A DNA stretch of 64,000 nt from Antitrichia curtipendula. Its lineage: Eukaryota > Streptophyta > Bryopsida > Hypnales > Leucodontaceae. The position numbers were made by a program, and so were the translations under genes. Position 1 is the stretch's first letter, and each line of letters begins with the position of its first letter. Under the pieces are notes generated by a model. The model ran no database searches and was not told where the DNA came from. It saw only the letters and a program-made list of their open reading frames with translations. The stretch covers positions 47,988,001-48,052,000 of the forward strand of contig OX579635.1 in the NCBI GenBank assembly GCA_951230915.1, written 5' to 3'. This document shows, piece by piece, positions 1-11,953 of the stretch.

Positions 1-216
1 AGAGGTGTGCACTTATTTTACAAATCAAACTCAAGACAGTAGAATTGTATTTTTTTGATTAAAATTATAATTTTTGTGAATTTCTAAAGTGGTCTATCCT
101 GAAATTACAAAATCGCCCATAGAGTGGAGTCATAAACATCCTATAACCGCCTTTTCATATATCTATTGTTAGAATCTTGAAAGGATTTGGATAATTTTGG
201 ATTTGGATGTTTGAAC

Positions 217-1021
217 CAGGGTTGTCTTCCCCGACACCGCGACACGCAACATCCCAACGTCATGCGACATCCAATAGTGGCTCCACGACGTCCAATAAAA
301 TCAAAATGTCTATTGACTTTTTCCAATTTTTTTTTCTAGTGCCCGGCCATCTAGCTGCCATGTAGTGGCCCCATGGCATATTCATGAGCGACTGCAAGTA
401 GGGGCAATTGCGGGTATAATAGGGGCGACACCTTTTTTTTTTTTTTCCTCCAGATTTCATAGCCAATTGTTAGTTTATGACTGGAAAATAAAATCTTTGG
501 TGATATGGGTGTCATAAATCACCACACAAACAACTCATATACTTCAATAAATGAATTAGCTTCATTACTAATTCAGTATCTAATACTTAGGAATTTAATT
601 TCCTAAGTACAGCAAGTCAGGTAGGGGTGGTCGCATCTAGTCAACCGTCCCTTTTTTCTTTTTCTTTTCTTCCATAGTCGCCCCTTTTTTTTCCCCGCAG
701 TCGCCTTAATCTTCGTACCCGCAGTCTCCTCCTTCTTTTTCTTTTCGCGGTCGCCCCTTGCACCCGAGGTCACCCTGATCTTTGTACCTGCGGTCGCCCT
801 ACTTAGACCCACATGCGCCCCGCCTCGAGGTCGCCCTTGATGACGTGGTTTTCTCTTTCCATGTCATTGCCACATAAGATCAATTCAGGTAGCCCGAAAT
901 GAAACCCTACTTTCTTACTCAACGCTTTATCTACTTTTATTAGACACTTGTCCTATATGACAGACGTCAGACGTCCAACACACCACCAATATCCCGGAAC
1001 ATGTCCGACAAGACAACCCTG
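217..1021. mobile_element. Non-autonomous hAT-type element (805 bp)
   Basis: The termini are short inverted repeats starting CAGGGTTGTC at 217 and ending GACAACCCTG at 1021. Both ends are flanked by the same 8-bp sequence GTTTGAAC (209-216 and 1022-1029). A CAGGG-type end with an 8-bp target duplication is the signature of hAT transposons. The interior has C/T-rich stretches (about 640-830) and no transposase-like reading frame, so it would depend on a transposase from elsewhere. The perfect duplication suggests a fairly recent insertion. Confidence 0.8.
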
Positions 1022-1102
1022 GTTTGAACCAATGGAATTGGGGCCAAAAGTAGAGGATGGAATTGGGCAATGGACGGAATTGGGCTGGCCACCTTAGAAG
1101 AA

Positions 1103-1405
1103 GATGCATGTTGAAGGAAAGATGTATGTATGAATGTTTTCTGCATATCTATGCAATAGAATTAAAAAATCCATCACTAATGTTTTTCAATCATCTATCA
1201 TGTTAAACCATGAATATTAAATGAAACAATTCATCCAAAATGGAGTTTTGTTTTTTTGAAATTGAAATTTGGTGTGCTTGATTGAGATTGTGTAAAAATT
1301 GAATGTTAACTATGCAAGTTAAAAAATGCCAATTATATTCTATGTTATGCAAAAAGAATTTAATGGCACATTAGACAATTTGTAAGATTATTGGACCTGC
1401 CTCTA
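1103..1405. repeat. Dispersed repeat R1, copy 1 (terminal 300 bp)
   Basis: This block aligns collinearly with 9763-10055 and 26411-26720. Shared landmarks are 'GTTGAAGGAAAGATGT' at the start and 'GCTTGATTGAGATTGTGT' in the middle. No coding content is visible. Only the end of the longer repeat present at the other two sites is found here, so this is a truncated copy of an unclassified repeat. Confidence 0.7.
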
Positions 1406-1465
1406 TATATGATTAAATGACATTTTTAGGTACCTGATGTCCTAATGCTTTGGAGTATCCCTACT

Positions 1466-1692
1466 TTAATCCTTAAAAGCCAACAAGGATGTTCTTTGTC
1501 CAATGGATGATAGAAAATCCTTCTAGTAGGACAAAAGTGCTACTATTCATCTTCAAATTTTTGTTGTAGAAAGGGGAGGTCTTGTACAATAGTTTGATCC
1601 AACGAGTGCTTTTGCAATTTCTTAAATGAATGAGTCACAAGGTAACCAAAGGGACAATTTCCAAGATCACCAGTTCATCCTTTAAGGATTAA
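1466..1692. mobile_element. MITE family M1, copy 1
   Basis: The element begins TTAATCCTTAAAAGCC and ends CTTTAAGGATTAA, giving imperfect inverted ends. It shares its body ('CTACTATTCATC', 'GAGTGCTTTTGCA') with 12671-12903 and 32909-33132. It has no coding capacity. This copy is the most diverged of the three. Confidence 0.7.
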
Positions 1693-2127
1693 ATTTGAGA
1701 TGCATGTCCTTGACTTAGTCTAAACCACTGATCCCAAAACTAGTTTTTGGAATTTAGTGCAATACGCTTCCTTCAAGACAAACATGCATTAACTTGGGCT
1801 ACCTTGAGAGTAAATAGTATTTTTTTTAAATTGAAAAGATAGGATTTTGCAAGTTGTAAAGGATTATTGTAAGTAATATAACACAAAACTGACTAAATAG
1901 ATGCTAATTCCAATGTGGAGGAAGTTACAACTTGACTATCAAATTCTATTGGTTGTTGCAATCTTGACAAAAATCTAATTTTTCACAGATTTTCTCCAAT
2001 GTACTTTGAGCTACTGAAAATTTGAAGTAGCAATGGAGTCGTGAAATTTTAGCCAGTTCTGTGAATGCTAGTCTGAACCCAATGGCAGTCTTTTGCTGCA
2101 ACGTATGTCCTTGCATGGAGTCTATAC
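1693..2127. other. Intergenic, nothing recognised
   Basis: AT-rich sequence with no gene, RNA or repeat boundary that I can support. Confidence 0.5.
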
Positions 2128-2130
2128 TTA

Positions 2131-2397
2131 GAGCAACCCCACCAGTGAGTTCTGTATCCCTAAAAATTTAGGGAGAGGACCTCAGATGGGGATGGGGATA
2201 TAGAAGCTTGCGTGCACCAGTCTCGAAACAAGATCTCTACCCCAAATTTATAGAGAACTCGGTAAAAGTTGGGCCCAGTTCTCTATATTAAATTAAGCTC
2301 ATATAGAGAACACGCCAGGTCTCATCCCTATAAAGTCAAGGTTGACTGGATTGAGGTCCCGAGCTTAGGGAAAGAGAACTCCCTGGTGGGGATGCTC
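2131..2397. mobile_element. Tourist-like MITE (PIF/Harbinger type, 267 bp)
   Basis: The inverted ends GAGCAACCCCACCAGTGAG and, read from the right, GAGCATCCCCACCAGGGAG match over about 23 bp with two differences. A TTA trinucleotide lies directly outside both ends (2128-2130 and 2398-2400), the typical 3-bp target duplication of PIF/Harbinger elements. The interior is non-coding. Confidence 0.82.
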
Positions 2398-2400
2398 TTA

Positions 2401-4429
2401 ATCTATTCTGTACAGTACTGTACTGTACAACATGCAAATTCATGCAACTTGACATTGACGGGAGTCAGCACGTGGACCGCAAGTGAACCTTCAGGAACTG
2501 AAAGTTGTCTTTATTGCACAGAAATCCAGTGCTGAAGAATTCCGTACATCGTTGTCACCTTCGAGCGAGATGGTTGCACACTTGCACATGCGCATGCCCA
2601 AGCTGCTTCCTCGACGTTTGCTTAACACCAGATCGAGGTGTTGAATAGATTCCTTTTCTCTTTGAGTTTCGAATGAGAATGCAAATTTCAAGAATGATTC
2701 AAGGGATTTGTGAATAGGTGCACTCGCAGCATGCATTCTTGAACAGAACTATATAACGAAAGTTCCTTACTCCCTTTTCATTATCAACTAGCGTAGTTTA
2801 TTTTTTTAAATCTTACGAGTTGAGAGTCATTACGTCATTACCTATTGTGTGGCAACATGATATTCACTGGATTCAATCCCCACAACTGGGGGTGCGATTT
2901 AAGCTTATTCTTCTATAAAAGTCATTGAATGGAGGGACCCTTCTCTGGACGTCAATAAAATGTTACGACACTAATGGTTTATTAAAATTTGCAAGTGCTT
3001 AAAGATGAATGTAAAATCGCTAGAAACTTTAAAACAATGCTGTCAAGCCGCCTGGCCAAATCTCTTGCCTCCGAGCATTAAAACTGTGGTAGATTCCCAG
3101 AGTGTCTGAGGTCAATGTTACACAATCTTGGTAGGAATCACTTACAGATTATGAATCTTTCTGTGGGAAGCAACATGCAATCATAGAAAATATTAGATCC
3201 ACAAAAAACCAGCAAGACACTGTAATTTGAAGGAAGTTTGAAGGTCCACCAGCAGTGATTACTGATCGATATTCTGTGAAACTAAAAATCCCCATTCAAC
3301 AATCTACTCGAAGTAACTTGACTTCGTTTCCAAAGGTCCAAGAAACCTACAATCATACAATCTCAAGTTTTGAAAGCAGTTTTGAGCGGGTCATATGGGA
3401 GGCAGCTTTCTTTTGTACACTTATATATATTCATTTCTTGACCAACACTTGTGAGTATTCGCTGATTCTGGTTATGTGAATCTTGACTCATCTGAAGTAT
3501 AGCAATCGAATCGCTCACTCTCAAAACATAGATCCATGGTAACAAATAACTAGCTGAATTTTGTAGTAAATAACTAGAGAAAAACATAAGTTGGTCATGT
3601 ACAATTGTCACTGAACAGACTGTCGTTTGCAACTAAATGGCTTTCAGTTCACTACCCATTCTCTCCCTTGAGAGTACCCTTCGAATCTCAGATTTCTACT
3701 CCATACCATAAAGCCTAAACATAACATGTCACAGCATCATTCAAACCAAAGGAACTAAACAATATAGGCAGATTATTTACGGCAATGGGCAAACTAAGCA
3801 TGGATCGATGCGGTTTCAACTTTGTTTGTCCACTCTATTCACCCAATCCCAAGCAGCTTTAAGCATCGTGAATTTTGTTAAACTGGCGCATTTCCAGCCC
3901 CAGCAATTGTGTGACAAACATCGACTCACACAAGGCTCTAGAAACTACGACAATTAGGGTTTACTTTCGAAAATCCAGGGAGCAAATGAATGGGAGAATG
4001 GTGTCGCCTCAGGCTGCCAGCACATACAGTAACTTAGCCCAGTGGGGACTGGCTGCATAATCCACCATCAAGCAGATGAGAAAACATGCTTGCACTCCTC
4101 AATCTGCAAAACAACAGAGGTTTCTAGGGCTTATTTCAAGTGGAAATGGTCCATTTGAACTCTTTCACTCTGAAATCCATTTTAAAATTTTGCATATTTG
4201 TGCTTGAATCTTTAGGAAATTAAAATATTTTGCATATTTGTGCTTAAAGATAATTAATATAACACTAAGAATAACATATCATCCAAAAAATTGTGACCTA
4301 AAGAAAAGGTCAATCAAAAGTTATTCATGAAAAAGGGTGACATAAAATTTGAAGAAAATAGACACTTTGACATTTAAATTTTGTAAAATATAGAAAAGAT
4401 AATTTGTAAAGTAATTAGAGTTGGCAATT
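2401..4429. other. Intergenic, no gene recognised
   Basis: Mixed AT-rich sequence. Open frames here are short, overlap on both strands and show no recognisable motif. No structured RNA or mobile-element boundary was seen. Confidence 0.5.
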
Positions 4430-4640
4430 TTTGAAGACTATATGGTGATGAGATTTCACCAAAAGAATGATCCTGAAGCCATCTTCAATATTAAAGTGTG
4501 CGTGCAAAGGAGCCCTATTTGCACAAACATGGAGGACAAAAAATAATACATTTTTAGACGCCCCTTGGTAGGAGCATGCTTGCCTATTGAGGATATAGAC
4601 CACCAAAATTTTCACCAAAATTTTAGTTGTAGATCATTAA
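4430..4640. repeat. Dispersed repeat R2, copy 1
   Basis: The block containing 'TTTGCACAAACATGGAGGAC' matches 23741-23866 in direct orientation and 23404-23555 in inverted orientation. No protein is recognised. R2 is probably part of the same old repeat landscape as R1. Confidence 0.6.
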
Positions 4641-7198
4641 TTTTTGGGTACTCTATAGTACTACCCCACCCCCACCCCCCCTACAACTCAAAATATGACA
4701 AATTAAAAAAATTGACTTTTAAATATAAAATATAATTTTTTAATCTCTAAAAAACAAAAGATATGATTGTAGTCAAGATATCTATTTCCAATAAAAATTT
4801 CAAGTTCAAGTGAGTCTTGCTTTAAAAGTTATCGCAGAAAAAGCTCCAACATTCTCCATGTGACAAAAATTTAGTACCAGTGTTGATTGCAAACACCCTG
4901 TAATTCATTTATATCACCAAATTATATCTTAGTTTGTTATCATTGAGCCTTTTCAATTAGTTTTTGAAGATTTTGTCAAATTTTTAAATACTTCAATTTT
5001 AAGGTTTCTCATGCTTATATGCCTGTTTAGTTATTTTAAAGTGTAGTAGATGAATATACTTAAGGTAATGTGGAGTACAATATGTTCTTGTAAGGGGATA
5101 ATTTTTTATAAAGTTCCTTTCAATTTGATTGAACTTGAATGGAGAATGTTTTAAAATTGTTGACATCTTTCTTAGTATACATTAGATCAGTTATGAGTTT
5201 AGCAAGTGATTACACTTAATCATGAATTCTTACTACATCCACTATTGAGAAATTGTATATTAATTAATTCATTATTTTAAATTGCTTACACTTTAGTTCA
5301 AAAAGATTGGTAATGTGCTAGCATTTTATCTCACTAGCTTGAACCTATACTGGACACTAACAAGAGCTAGTTAAAAGTGCTCTTTTGCATAGGAGATAGA
5401 TGTAAATTAAATTAAAAACTAAAAATAGTGATAAATACATTACATTCTTGAGCTTTAGGACAAGGAATTTGTTGCTTCTTGTGAAAAGTGGCCCCCATTA
5501 GTTGAAAATCTTGAATTAAAGATTGCCTATAAAACATAAGCAATGTTCAAAGAATTATCTTATGTACAATGGCAATGAAGAAAGACCTTCAAGCTTCCTA
5601 GTTTAAGATTGTTATATACTTCAATTCATCCACAAGAAGTAAAGTAGAATGAAAAAATAAATAAAATAATCCGATGTATTTAATATGGTTTGATTCCTTA
5701 CTTGAAACTTGTATTGAGCAAATGATTTGTCCTAACATTGAGGAGGGGGAAATTAGTGTCACTTAGATAATTAGCATCATTGCAAAAATTGGTTTTTGTG
5801 AAAATTGTTACAATAAGAGAATATTTCAACCTACACTAATTTAAATGAAATAGTGTAACTATGATAAATTAAGACAAATCAATGTAGTTGAAAATATTCC
5901 TATATTTATGACATAAAAGTCAAATAAAAATAAAAATAAAGCTTTTATGAGTATTTGACCAATAAATGAGATATAATTTTTTAAAATTAAAGTAAACAGT
6001 AAAAATCAAAGAAAGTTTTAAAACTATTCATACAACAATTTGAAATGTCCGTAGAGCGCCTTCACCACTTCAATTTGAAAAGGAACATGAAAAGGTTTTC
6101 ATAGGGTGAAGTTATGGGTCTGTTGTAGTAGCGTCTCCACTTGTTATAAAGTAGGTTCACTACATTGACGCTTCATCCTTCAACAACACCTTGTAAAACT
6201 TATTTTGCATCATCAAAGATGTCATGATAGAAAATAAATCTTTCACATTCAAAAGGTTTGAGTTGTAGCTTGAGCTTTCTCGTGATTTTGAAAGACCTCA
6301 ATAATGGCATGGGTGGAGCATTGTAGTATTGCCCATGAAAATTGGATAGTGGTGATGTAGTGGAGCACTAAATTGCCACCTTTCCCTACAGTTGTGGGCT
6401 GCATGTTTGACTTGGAATTTGCGGTGGAGCTACTCTAACAATTATGGTTGTTGACACAACCTTGTGGCTATTTCCTTAATGCAACAAAAGGCTAAAGAAA
6501 AAACTCTTTTATCCTTTTTTTAAACTACTATTTTTTTAAATGAACAAAATACAATTTCTTTTGGGGAATGTAGGTGGAGGTTTCAAATAGAACAATGCAT
6601 GGGTCAGTCAATCCATCCACTTTCTCTAATACATAATAGATTTTTATACATATATGTCTACAATGCCATAAAACATATTTGTCCTATTTTATGTGTGGTT
6701 ACAAAAAGTTAGAATCAAAAAATCTCAAAATTACTAGGACATCCACTACACATTATAAAACTAACACATAAAATTCCTACAAAACTTGTCATATATTGAT
6801 TTGCCTTAACTTCTTTTCATTTACAAAGCAAGAGTTGCTATCTTGACTCATTTATGTTATAAGATACTAAAGAGTCTCCCTTTTAACAAAGGTATGTTGT
6901 CTTAACATCACTCACTTTACCTCTTGAGATAATGCATGAGATACAAGGGAGACAAAATGCCCCCCTTGTCCATTCAGGGAATATAATGAATTTTGGACAA
7001 GCTCCTATGGTCTCAATATTTATTGTGATTTTCTAATTCTTTTTTGAAAAACACATAAGCTTTCAAACAGTATAATTTTTATTTCAATCTAAGCTCGGGA
7101 GCAAAAGTTATGGCACAAAAATCTTTTTTTTAGTTCAACAAGCAAAAAAAAAACTTCAAGAAAACTTAAATTTAATTAATTGATTAATTTTTGATATA
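4641..7198. other. AT-rich non-coding DNA, partly old repeat
   Basis: Very AT-rich, with no supportable gene. From about 6990 to 7100 the sequence resembles 22345-22445 (shared 'ACACATAAGCTTT' / 'ACACATTAGCTTT' landmark), which marks the beginning of long repeat copy A. Confidence 0.5.
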
Positions 7199-7209
7199 GA
7201 TTATATTTG

Positions 7210-8804
7210 CAACGATGCTAGTTTGTGAGCCTAAAAGCATGAGCTTAAGAGTTGTGAGCGTACACCTTGTGAGCCCAGAGCATTTATTGAAAAAAACTTT
7301 GAACTTTTACGCCAAATGAAGAAAAAGCTGAGTCATTTAAAAAAAATTCTATTTACTATAAAACTTCATCTCTATGACGATGGACCTATGACCGTGGACC
7401 TATGACCGTGGAAGCATGGTCAGCATGTTGGTGAATGAAAATTTCAATTGACCTCTAGCTCCATTTTTTTTCATCATGAAATTATTTGCTCAAATTCAAG
7501 CTCTTGAAGGGATCCAAAAGAAAACAAATATTTTGAACAAGTGATAGAGGGTTCATGCAATAAACACCACCTCCACGGCATGTACAAATTTTTAGAATGT
7601 TGCAACCTCTAGTCCCCTCTAAAAAACTTCTCAACGATGAAAGGTGTGACATACATAAACACCAAAAATAAATAAAATAAAAAATTGAAAAATAAAATTG
7701 AATTAAAAAATAAAATTGAAAACTTGGTCTCTCTAAAAGGTCTCTTAATTCCCTCCAAAGAAAAATTTTGAAAAAAAAAATTTGAAAAAAAAAGATTTGA
7801 GAAAAAAACTTGAATTTTTTTGAAAAAAAGAGTTTCGAAATTCCAAACTCATATCCCAACAAAGGGGCTCTCGGTATCGAGAAGGGTTCCTGGCCACGAC
7901 AGAGTCACAAAAAAAAAAGTAAAAAATAAAAAATAAAAATAAAAATAAAAATAAAATAATAATAATTTTTTTTTTTTTTTGGGACTCCAATACTCCAGCA
8001 CCCCTAAGTGATCTCTCGGTGACGAGACAAGTCTTGTATAGGTGACAAAGTTGCAAAATAAACAAATTAAATTAAATTGAATTTTATTATTATTATTTTT
8101 GTTATAGAGTTCTGAACCCTAGACCCTCTAACTGACTTCTCGTTAGCGAGAAGAGTTTCTAGAGGTGACAAAGTTGCAAAAACAAGAAAAAAAAGATTAA
8201 AAAATTGAATTTTTTTTTTTTGAGAGTTCCAAGCTCCTCTACCTCCAAAGGTCTTCTCGATAACGAGAGAGGTTTTTGAGGGTGATAAAGTTGTAAAAAA
8301 ATTGAAAAAGAGAAAAAAAATTGAAAAAAAAATTGAAATTTTTTTTTGAAATTTTTTTTTTGAAAGTCTCAAATCCCAAACTCTATAAGGGGGTTAATTG
8401 TTACTAAAAGATGTTTTTGGAGGTGGTGGAGTTATGAAAAAGAAAAGTTGAAAAAAAATTTAAATTTTTTTGAGGAGACTCAAATCTCAAAAATCCAAAG
8501 GGGCCTCTCCATGCCAAAAGGGGGTCGTGATTTTTTAGGGGTGTTTGAGTTGCAACAGAGAAAGGAAAAAAAATTAGACAAGTTGTATGGACAAGATTTC
8601 TAAAGAAGATTTGAAGTCCCTTAATCCTATTTTAGGTCAATTTACATGTTCTCTTAAGTTCTCTAGCTACAAAAATCCTAAATTTCTAAGCAACGGTAAT
8701 AGGTCCACATCCTAAAAATCACTAAAATTTACGCTAGCAATTGCAGGCTCCTAGGCTCCTAGGCTCTCAGGCTCACGCTCCAAGGCTCACAAAATAGCAC
8801 GCCC
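7210..8804. mobile_element. Mutator-like non-autonomous element (1.6 kb)
   Basis: The 11-bp sequence GATTATATTTG occurs immediately outside both ends (7199-7209 and 8805-8815). The element has imperfect inverted ends of about 45 bp, with 'GCTAGTTTGTGAGCCT' on the left matching 'GCTATTTTGTGAGCCT' read from the right. A 9-11 bp target duplication is the hallmark of Mutator-like elements. The interior contains no transposase. It holds a diverged tandem array with runs of A and T. It is inserted in repeat copy A, because both flanks continue the repeat seen at 22.3-26.7 kb. Confidence 0.75.
7590..8570. repeat. Diverged minisatellite with palindromic cores
   Basis: Six to seven units of about 115-145 bp each have a short palindrome followed by 'GAGGTGACAAAGTTGCAAAA' or a variant, then an A/T-rich spacer. 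The palindromic cores are near 7868 (CTCTCGGTATCGAGAAG), 8012, 8139 (CTTCTCGTTAGCGAGAAG) and 8252. Outer units near 7615, 8392 and 8506 are degenerate. Open frames here translate to Phe/Lys-rich low-complexity strings and are not genes. Confidence 0.7.
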
Positions 8805-8815
8805 GATTATATTTG

Positions 8816-10055
8816 TATGTACATGATAAGCTTTTATTTATTCCATTTCGATTTGTTGTGTGAAAGATATGGACAATTTTGTTTTGGAGGCAATTAGAGC
8901 ATCTTCTTGAAAAAATAACATGTGGGATTCTTTCCTCACCTCAATTTTCACAATTTTTCCAAAAAAAAAGTTTCACAAGGTGAAGATCTCTTGCTAGAAC
9001 AATCTCGCCATTGTAATTAATGTATTTCAATTCCATCTTAGAGCTATTAACAATTTAAATTTTCTTTCAATCTTGAACCTACTTCTATTCAAGAATCTTT
9101 CAATGAGTAAAAACTAAATGTGTTTAAATGTTTTTGTCCCCCTAGACTCTCAACTCAATTCTTTATCATATGAAATTAATATGTTTTTTCTAAACTCAAA
9201 ACAAATTTGGGAAGACTCCATTGTTCCATAAGGTGGTGCAATTAGAGAGGGTATAGTACGTGCAACCAGTCACAAACGTTAATCATGGTCAGATTGTTAT
9301 TTTGTCCAATTGGGCCTAAGGGAGGCCTAAGGTAAACTTGCCACAACATTATATAATGAGGCAATGGGACTCCCCAATCTGAGAAGGTATTATGCTTTGT
9401 TAGATAGGACCTTTCATGGTTTTACATAATATTTTATTGAAAACAATTAGTGATGACTTTTTTAAATTTGATTTTAGATTTATATAGGGAACATCCATAT
9501 GCACATTTTTCTTTCAATAAGCAACTCCAAAAAAGTTCGCAATTCCCTCTTGGAAAAATTCAATGTGTGGTGAGACGTGACCAAACTTTGTAAAATAGAT
9601 AGCTTTATATATTAACTAGATTTTGCTATATTTGAGCATGATGATAGACTTACCTTGTCAAATTTTAATTATAATAAAAAGATATTTACTTTCCAAAATT
9701 AGAATATTATTAGCCCAACATTGAAATCTCTCTAGAGGGAATTATGAAACTTTTTTGGAAATGCTTGTTGAAGGAAAGATGTGCATATGGATGTTTCCTA
9801 CATACCTCCGCAATTGAATTTAAAGAATTCATCATCAATTTTTTTCATTGAATTATCATGTAAAATCATGAAAATGAAATTAAAAAAATTCCCCAAAATG
9901 AAATTTTGATTTTTTGAAATTGAAATTTGGTACGCTTGATTGAGATTGTGTAAGAATTAAATGTTAATTATACAAGACAAAAAAATCCAATGATACTCTA
10001 TACTATGCAACAAAATTTGAATGCCACAATAAGCAGTTTGTAAGTGTATTAGACC
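8816..10055. repeat. Long dispersed repeat, copy A (right part)
   Basis: Sub-blocks at 8885-9190, 9490-9760 and 9763-10055 recur in the same order in 22655-22935, 26175-26420 and 26411-26720. No reverse transcriptase, integrase or transposase motif is visible, so the class is unknown. The two copies are too diverged, and flank a normal gene, so they are not LTRs of one element. Confidence 0.6.
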
Positions 10056-11160
10056 CCAATGCACTATACAGTACACATTGATGTTGTTGTGTGAGGAGGT
10101 TTTGCAATAGGCTAGGCTAGTGGAAGGAGGCCATGGAGGATTGACCTCCTTATTGCTCTGTGCTTTATTGTTGTAGAAAACATTGGAATTATTTATTTGC
10201 TACCCATAATAAAATTTGAAAATTTTGAATTCATATTTGCAATCAAAGGCCTCAAATTAGCTACACTAAATAGGGATTTTAAAGGGACCCATACTGATTA
10301 ATTGACATTATACACTATATAAATATCTACCTTTGTTGTACATCAATAGTTACTAAAGTGTATGGGGATTGTACATCATGTTTCAAACATCTATAGTTTT
10401 CCATAATAAATCCCTTAAATTTTTTTGTCCCCTTAATACCCCTATTAAGTGTAGAAGAGGTGAAGAAATACAAAATTTACGCAACACAACGTAGGGGGCA
10501 ATTTTTACACATACCTTGGCTAAAACAATAAGGTAGTTGACCTCATTCCAACCAAGGACTTATTCTCATTATATAGACTACTCTCTTTCCAATCAACAGG
10601 AGAAAAGCAATGATTAATTGTGGCACAATTCCCAATGTAGTCATGGCGCATAATGATTGGTTGTAGTCATGGTTGATTTTGCAACCAACTTGTGGTTTTA
10701 AATAGGAAGACCTATATGACAAGAATAGGTCGAACAAAATCCTCATCTAAAAAATTCATAGTAATTATGTTTTGAGAAATACCATTCTGAAAAAACATGG
10801 AATCCTTCTAAACTCTATTTCTGTACATGGGAAAATTTCTCCACTCAAGAAACCTGTGCTCCAAATATGCGTAATTGCTTAAATGGTTGGAAACTTGGAA
10901 TGAGGTTGGCTACCTTAACTGAAGGGGGTCAAATGGTCAATCCATCCTCCCTGGTCAGGGAAGGACAGATAAGCATGTTCGCCTGGCATTAACTTCCCCC
11001 AAGATACCCTCAAGCTGACGTGTGAGGCTCAGTATTCGCCTCAGCAACACGGCACACGCCTACAGCGTATGATTAGCCATTTAAACATTAATTTTATATT
11101 AAAAAAGTCTCGTACAAATAAAGTAAGTGAAAAAGGTGTCCGACATTCTTTTGCCGTCCC
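10056..11160. other. Intergenic, upstream of SufE gene
   Basis: AT-rich sequence becoming more GC-rich toward 11 kb. No gene recognised. The last few hundred bases are the likely promoter region of the SufE gene. Confidence 0.5.
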
Positions 11161-11166
11161 TATAAA
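11161..11166 (+). promoter_or_regulatory. TATA box of the SufE gene
   Basis: TATAAA lies about 80 bp upstream of the chosen ATG at 11245, a suitable distance for a plant core promoter with a short leader. Confidence 0.55.
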
Positions 11167-11244
11167 GCGAACGCCATTGGTACTTTGGTGCTCGGAGTCC
11201 GTGAGTTTGCCCGTCAGTCGGTCCACGGGGACAGGAATTTGGCC

Positions 11245-11898
11245 ATGGCCACTGTAGTTCCCCAGCAGTTGGCTATGGCGGCCGTAATCGCTGCTCCTCC
11301 GTCCTGTTTGCGATCCACTAACTCACCCTTCGTTTCCCGTGGCTCGCTTTCGTGTTCTCCCGATCTACGTTTGCCGATCGTTTTTCAGAGAAATGCGCAG
11401 TTACGTTGCTGTCGGGTGGAGGAGGAACGAGAAGAGGCGCTCCCGACGAAGCTGCAGGAGATCGTGCGCGTGTTCCAGGGAGTGACGGAGCCGCGAGCGA
11501 AGTGCGAGCAGCTGCTGCATTACGCGAGCAAGCTGAAGCCGCTGGGGGAGGAGAAGAAGCAGCCCGAGAATAAAGTGGAGGGGTGCGTTTCCAAGGTGTA
11601 CATCGCCTGTGAGTTGAGAGCGGAGCGAGTGTACTTCGAAGCTGAGTCCGATGTGTTGCTCACGAAAGGATTGGCCGGGTTGCTCGTGGAAGGCTTGTCG
11701 GGCCACACGGCGGAGGAGGTCCTGAAGGTGACGCCCGATTTCGTCCACATGCTAGGGTTGAAGCAAAGCTTGACTCCATCGCGTAGCAATGGCTTTCTTA
11801 ACATGTTGAAGCTCATTCAGAAGAAGACGTTGCAAGTTTGCTCGAACTCGGGCGATGTCGTGCCCATCCCCTCCATCAATCCTCAAGACGATCGCTAG
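11245..11898 (+). CDS. Plastid SufE-like cysteine desulfurase activator
   Basis: A 217-residue intronless gene. SufE proteins accept persulfide sulfur from the plastid cysteine desulfurase (SufS/NFS2) and pass it to the SUF Fe-S scaffold. Residues 1-60 are rich in Ala, Ser, Pro and Arg with few acids, as in a chloroplast transit peptide. The SufE domain then runs from about residue 68 (LQEIVRVFQGV) to about 195. It contains EGCVSKVYI, whose Cys matches the sulfur-accepting Cys of bacterial SufE, and later GLSGHTAEEVL. The ATG at 11245 (GCCATGGCC context) is the first in-frame ATG and gives the transit peptide. There is no C-terminal BolA or NadA domain, so it resembles the short SUFE2 type rather than SUFE1 or SUFE3. 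The coding region is much more GC-rich than its surroundings. The frame is intact. Confidence 0.9.
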   Translation: MATVVPQQLAMAAVIAAPPSCLRSTNSPFVSRGSLSCSPDLRLPIVFQRNAQLRCCRVEEEREEALPTKLQEIVRVFQGVTEPRAKCEQLLHYASKLKPLGEEKKQPENKVEGCVSKVYIACELRAERVYFEAESDVLLTKGLAGLLVEGLSGHTAEEVLKVTPDFVHMLGLKQSLTPSRSNGFLNMLKLIQKKTLQVCSNSGDVVPIPSINPQDDR

Positions 11899-11947
11899 GA
11901 GACTGCGCCGAAACCTGTAGGTAATTAAGTGTATCAGTTGCGATGTA

Positions 11948-11953
11948 AATAAA
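11948..11953 (+). terminator. Polyadenylation signal of SufE gene
   Basis: AATAAA lies about 50 bp after the stop codon, in an AT-rich stretch. Confidence 0.45.

Noticed and set aside
2870..2900. Possible tRNA-like B box (GGATTCAATCCCC), hence a SINE or tRNA
   Set aside because: No matching A box, cloverleaf stems or SINE tail could be found around it.
7482..8372. Three overlapping minus-strand open frames of 100-126 codons
   Set aside because: They translate to Phe/Lys/Ile-rich low complexity from A/T runs inside the Mutator-like element and follow the tandem units, so they are not genes.
11401..11748. Minus-strand and alternate-frame open frames across the SufE gene
   Set aside because: These are shadows of the GC-rich SufE coding region, with no motif of their own.
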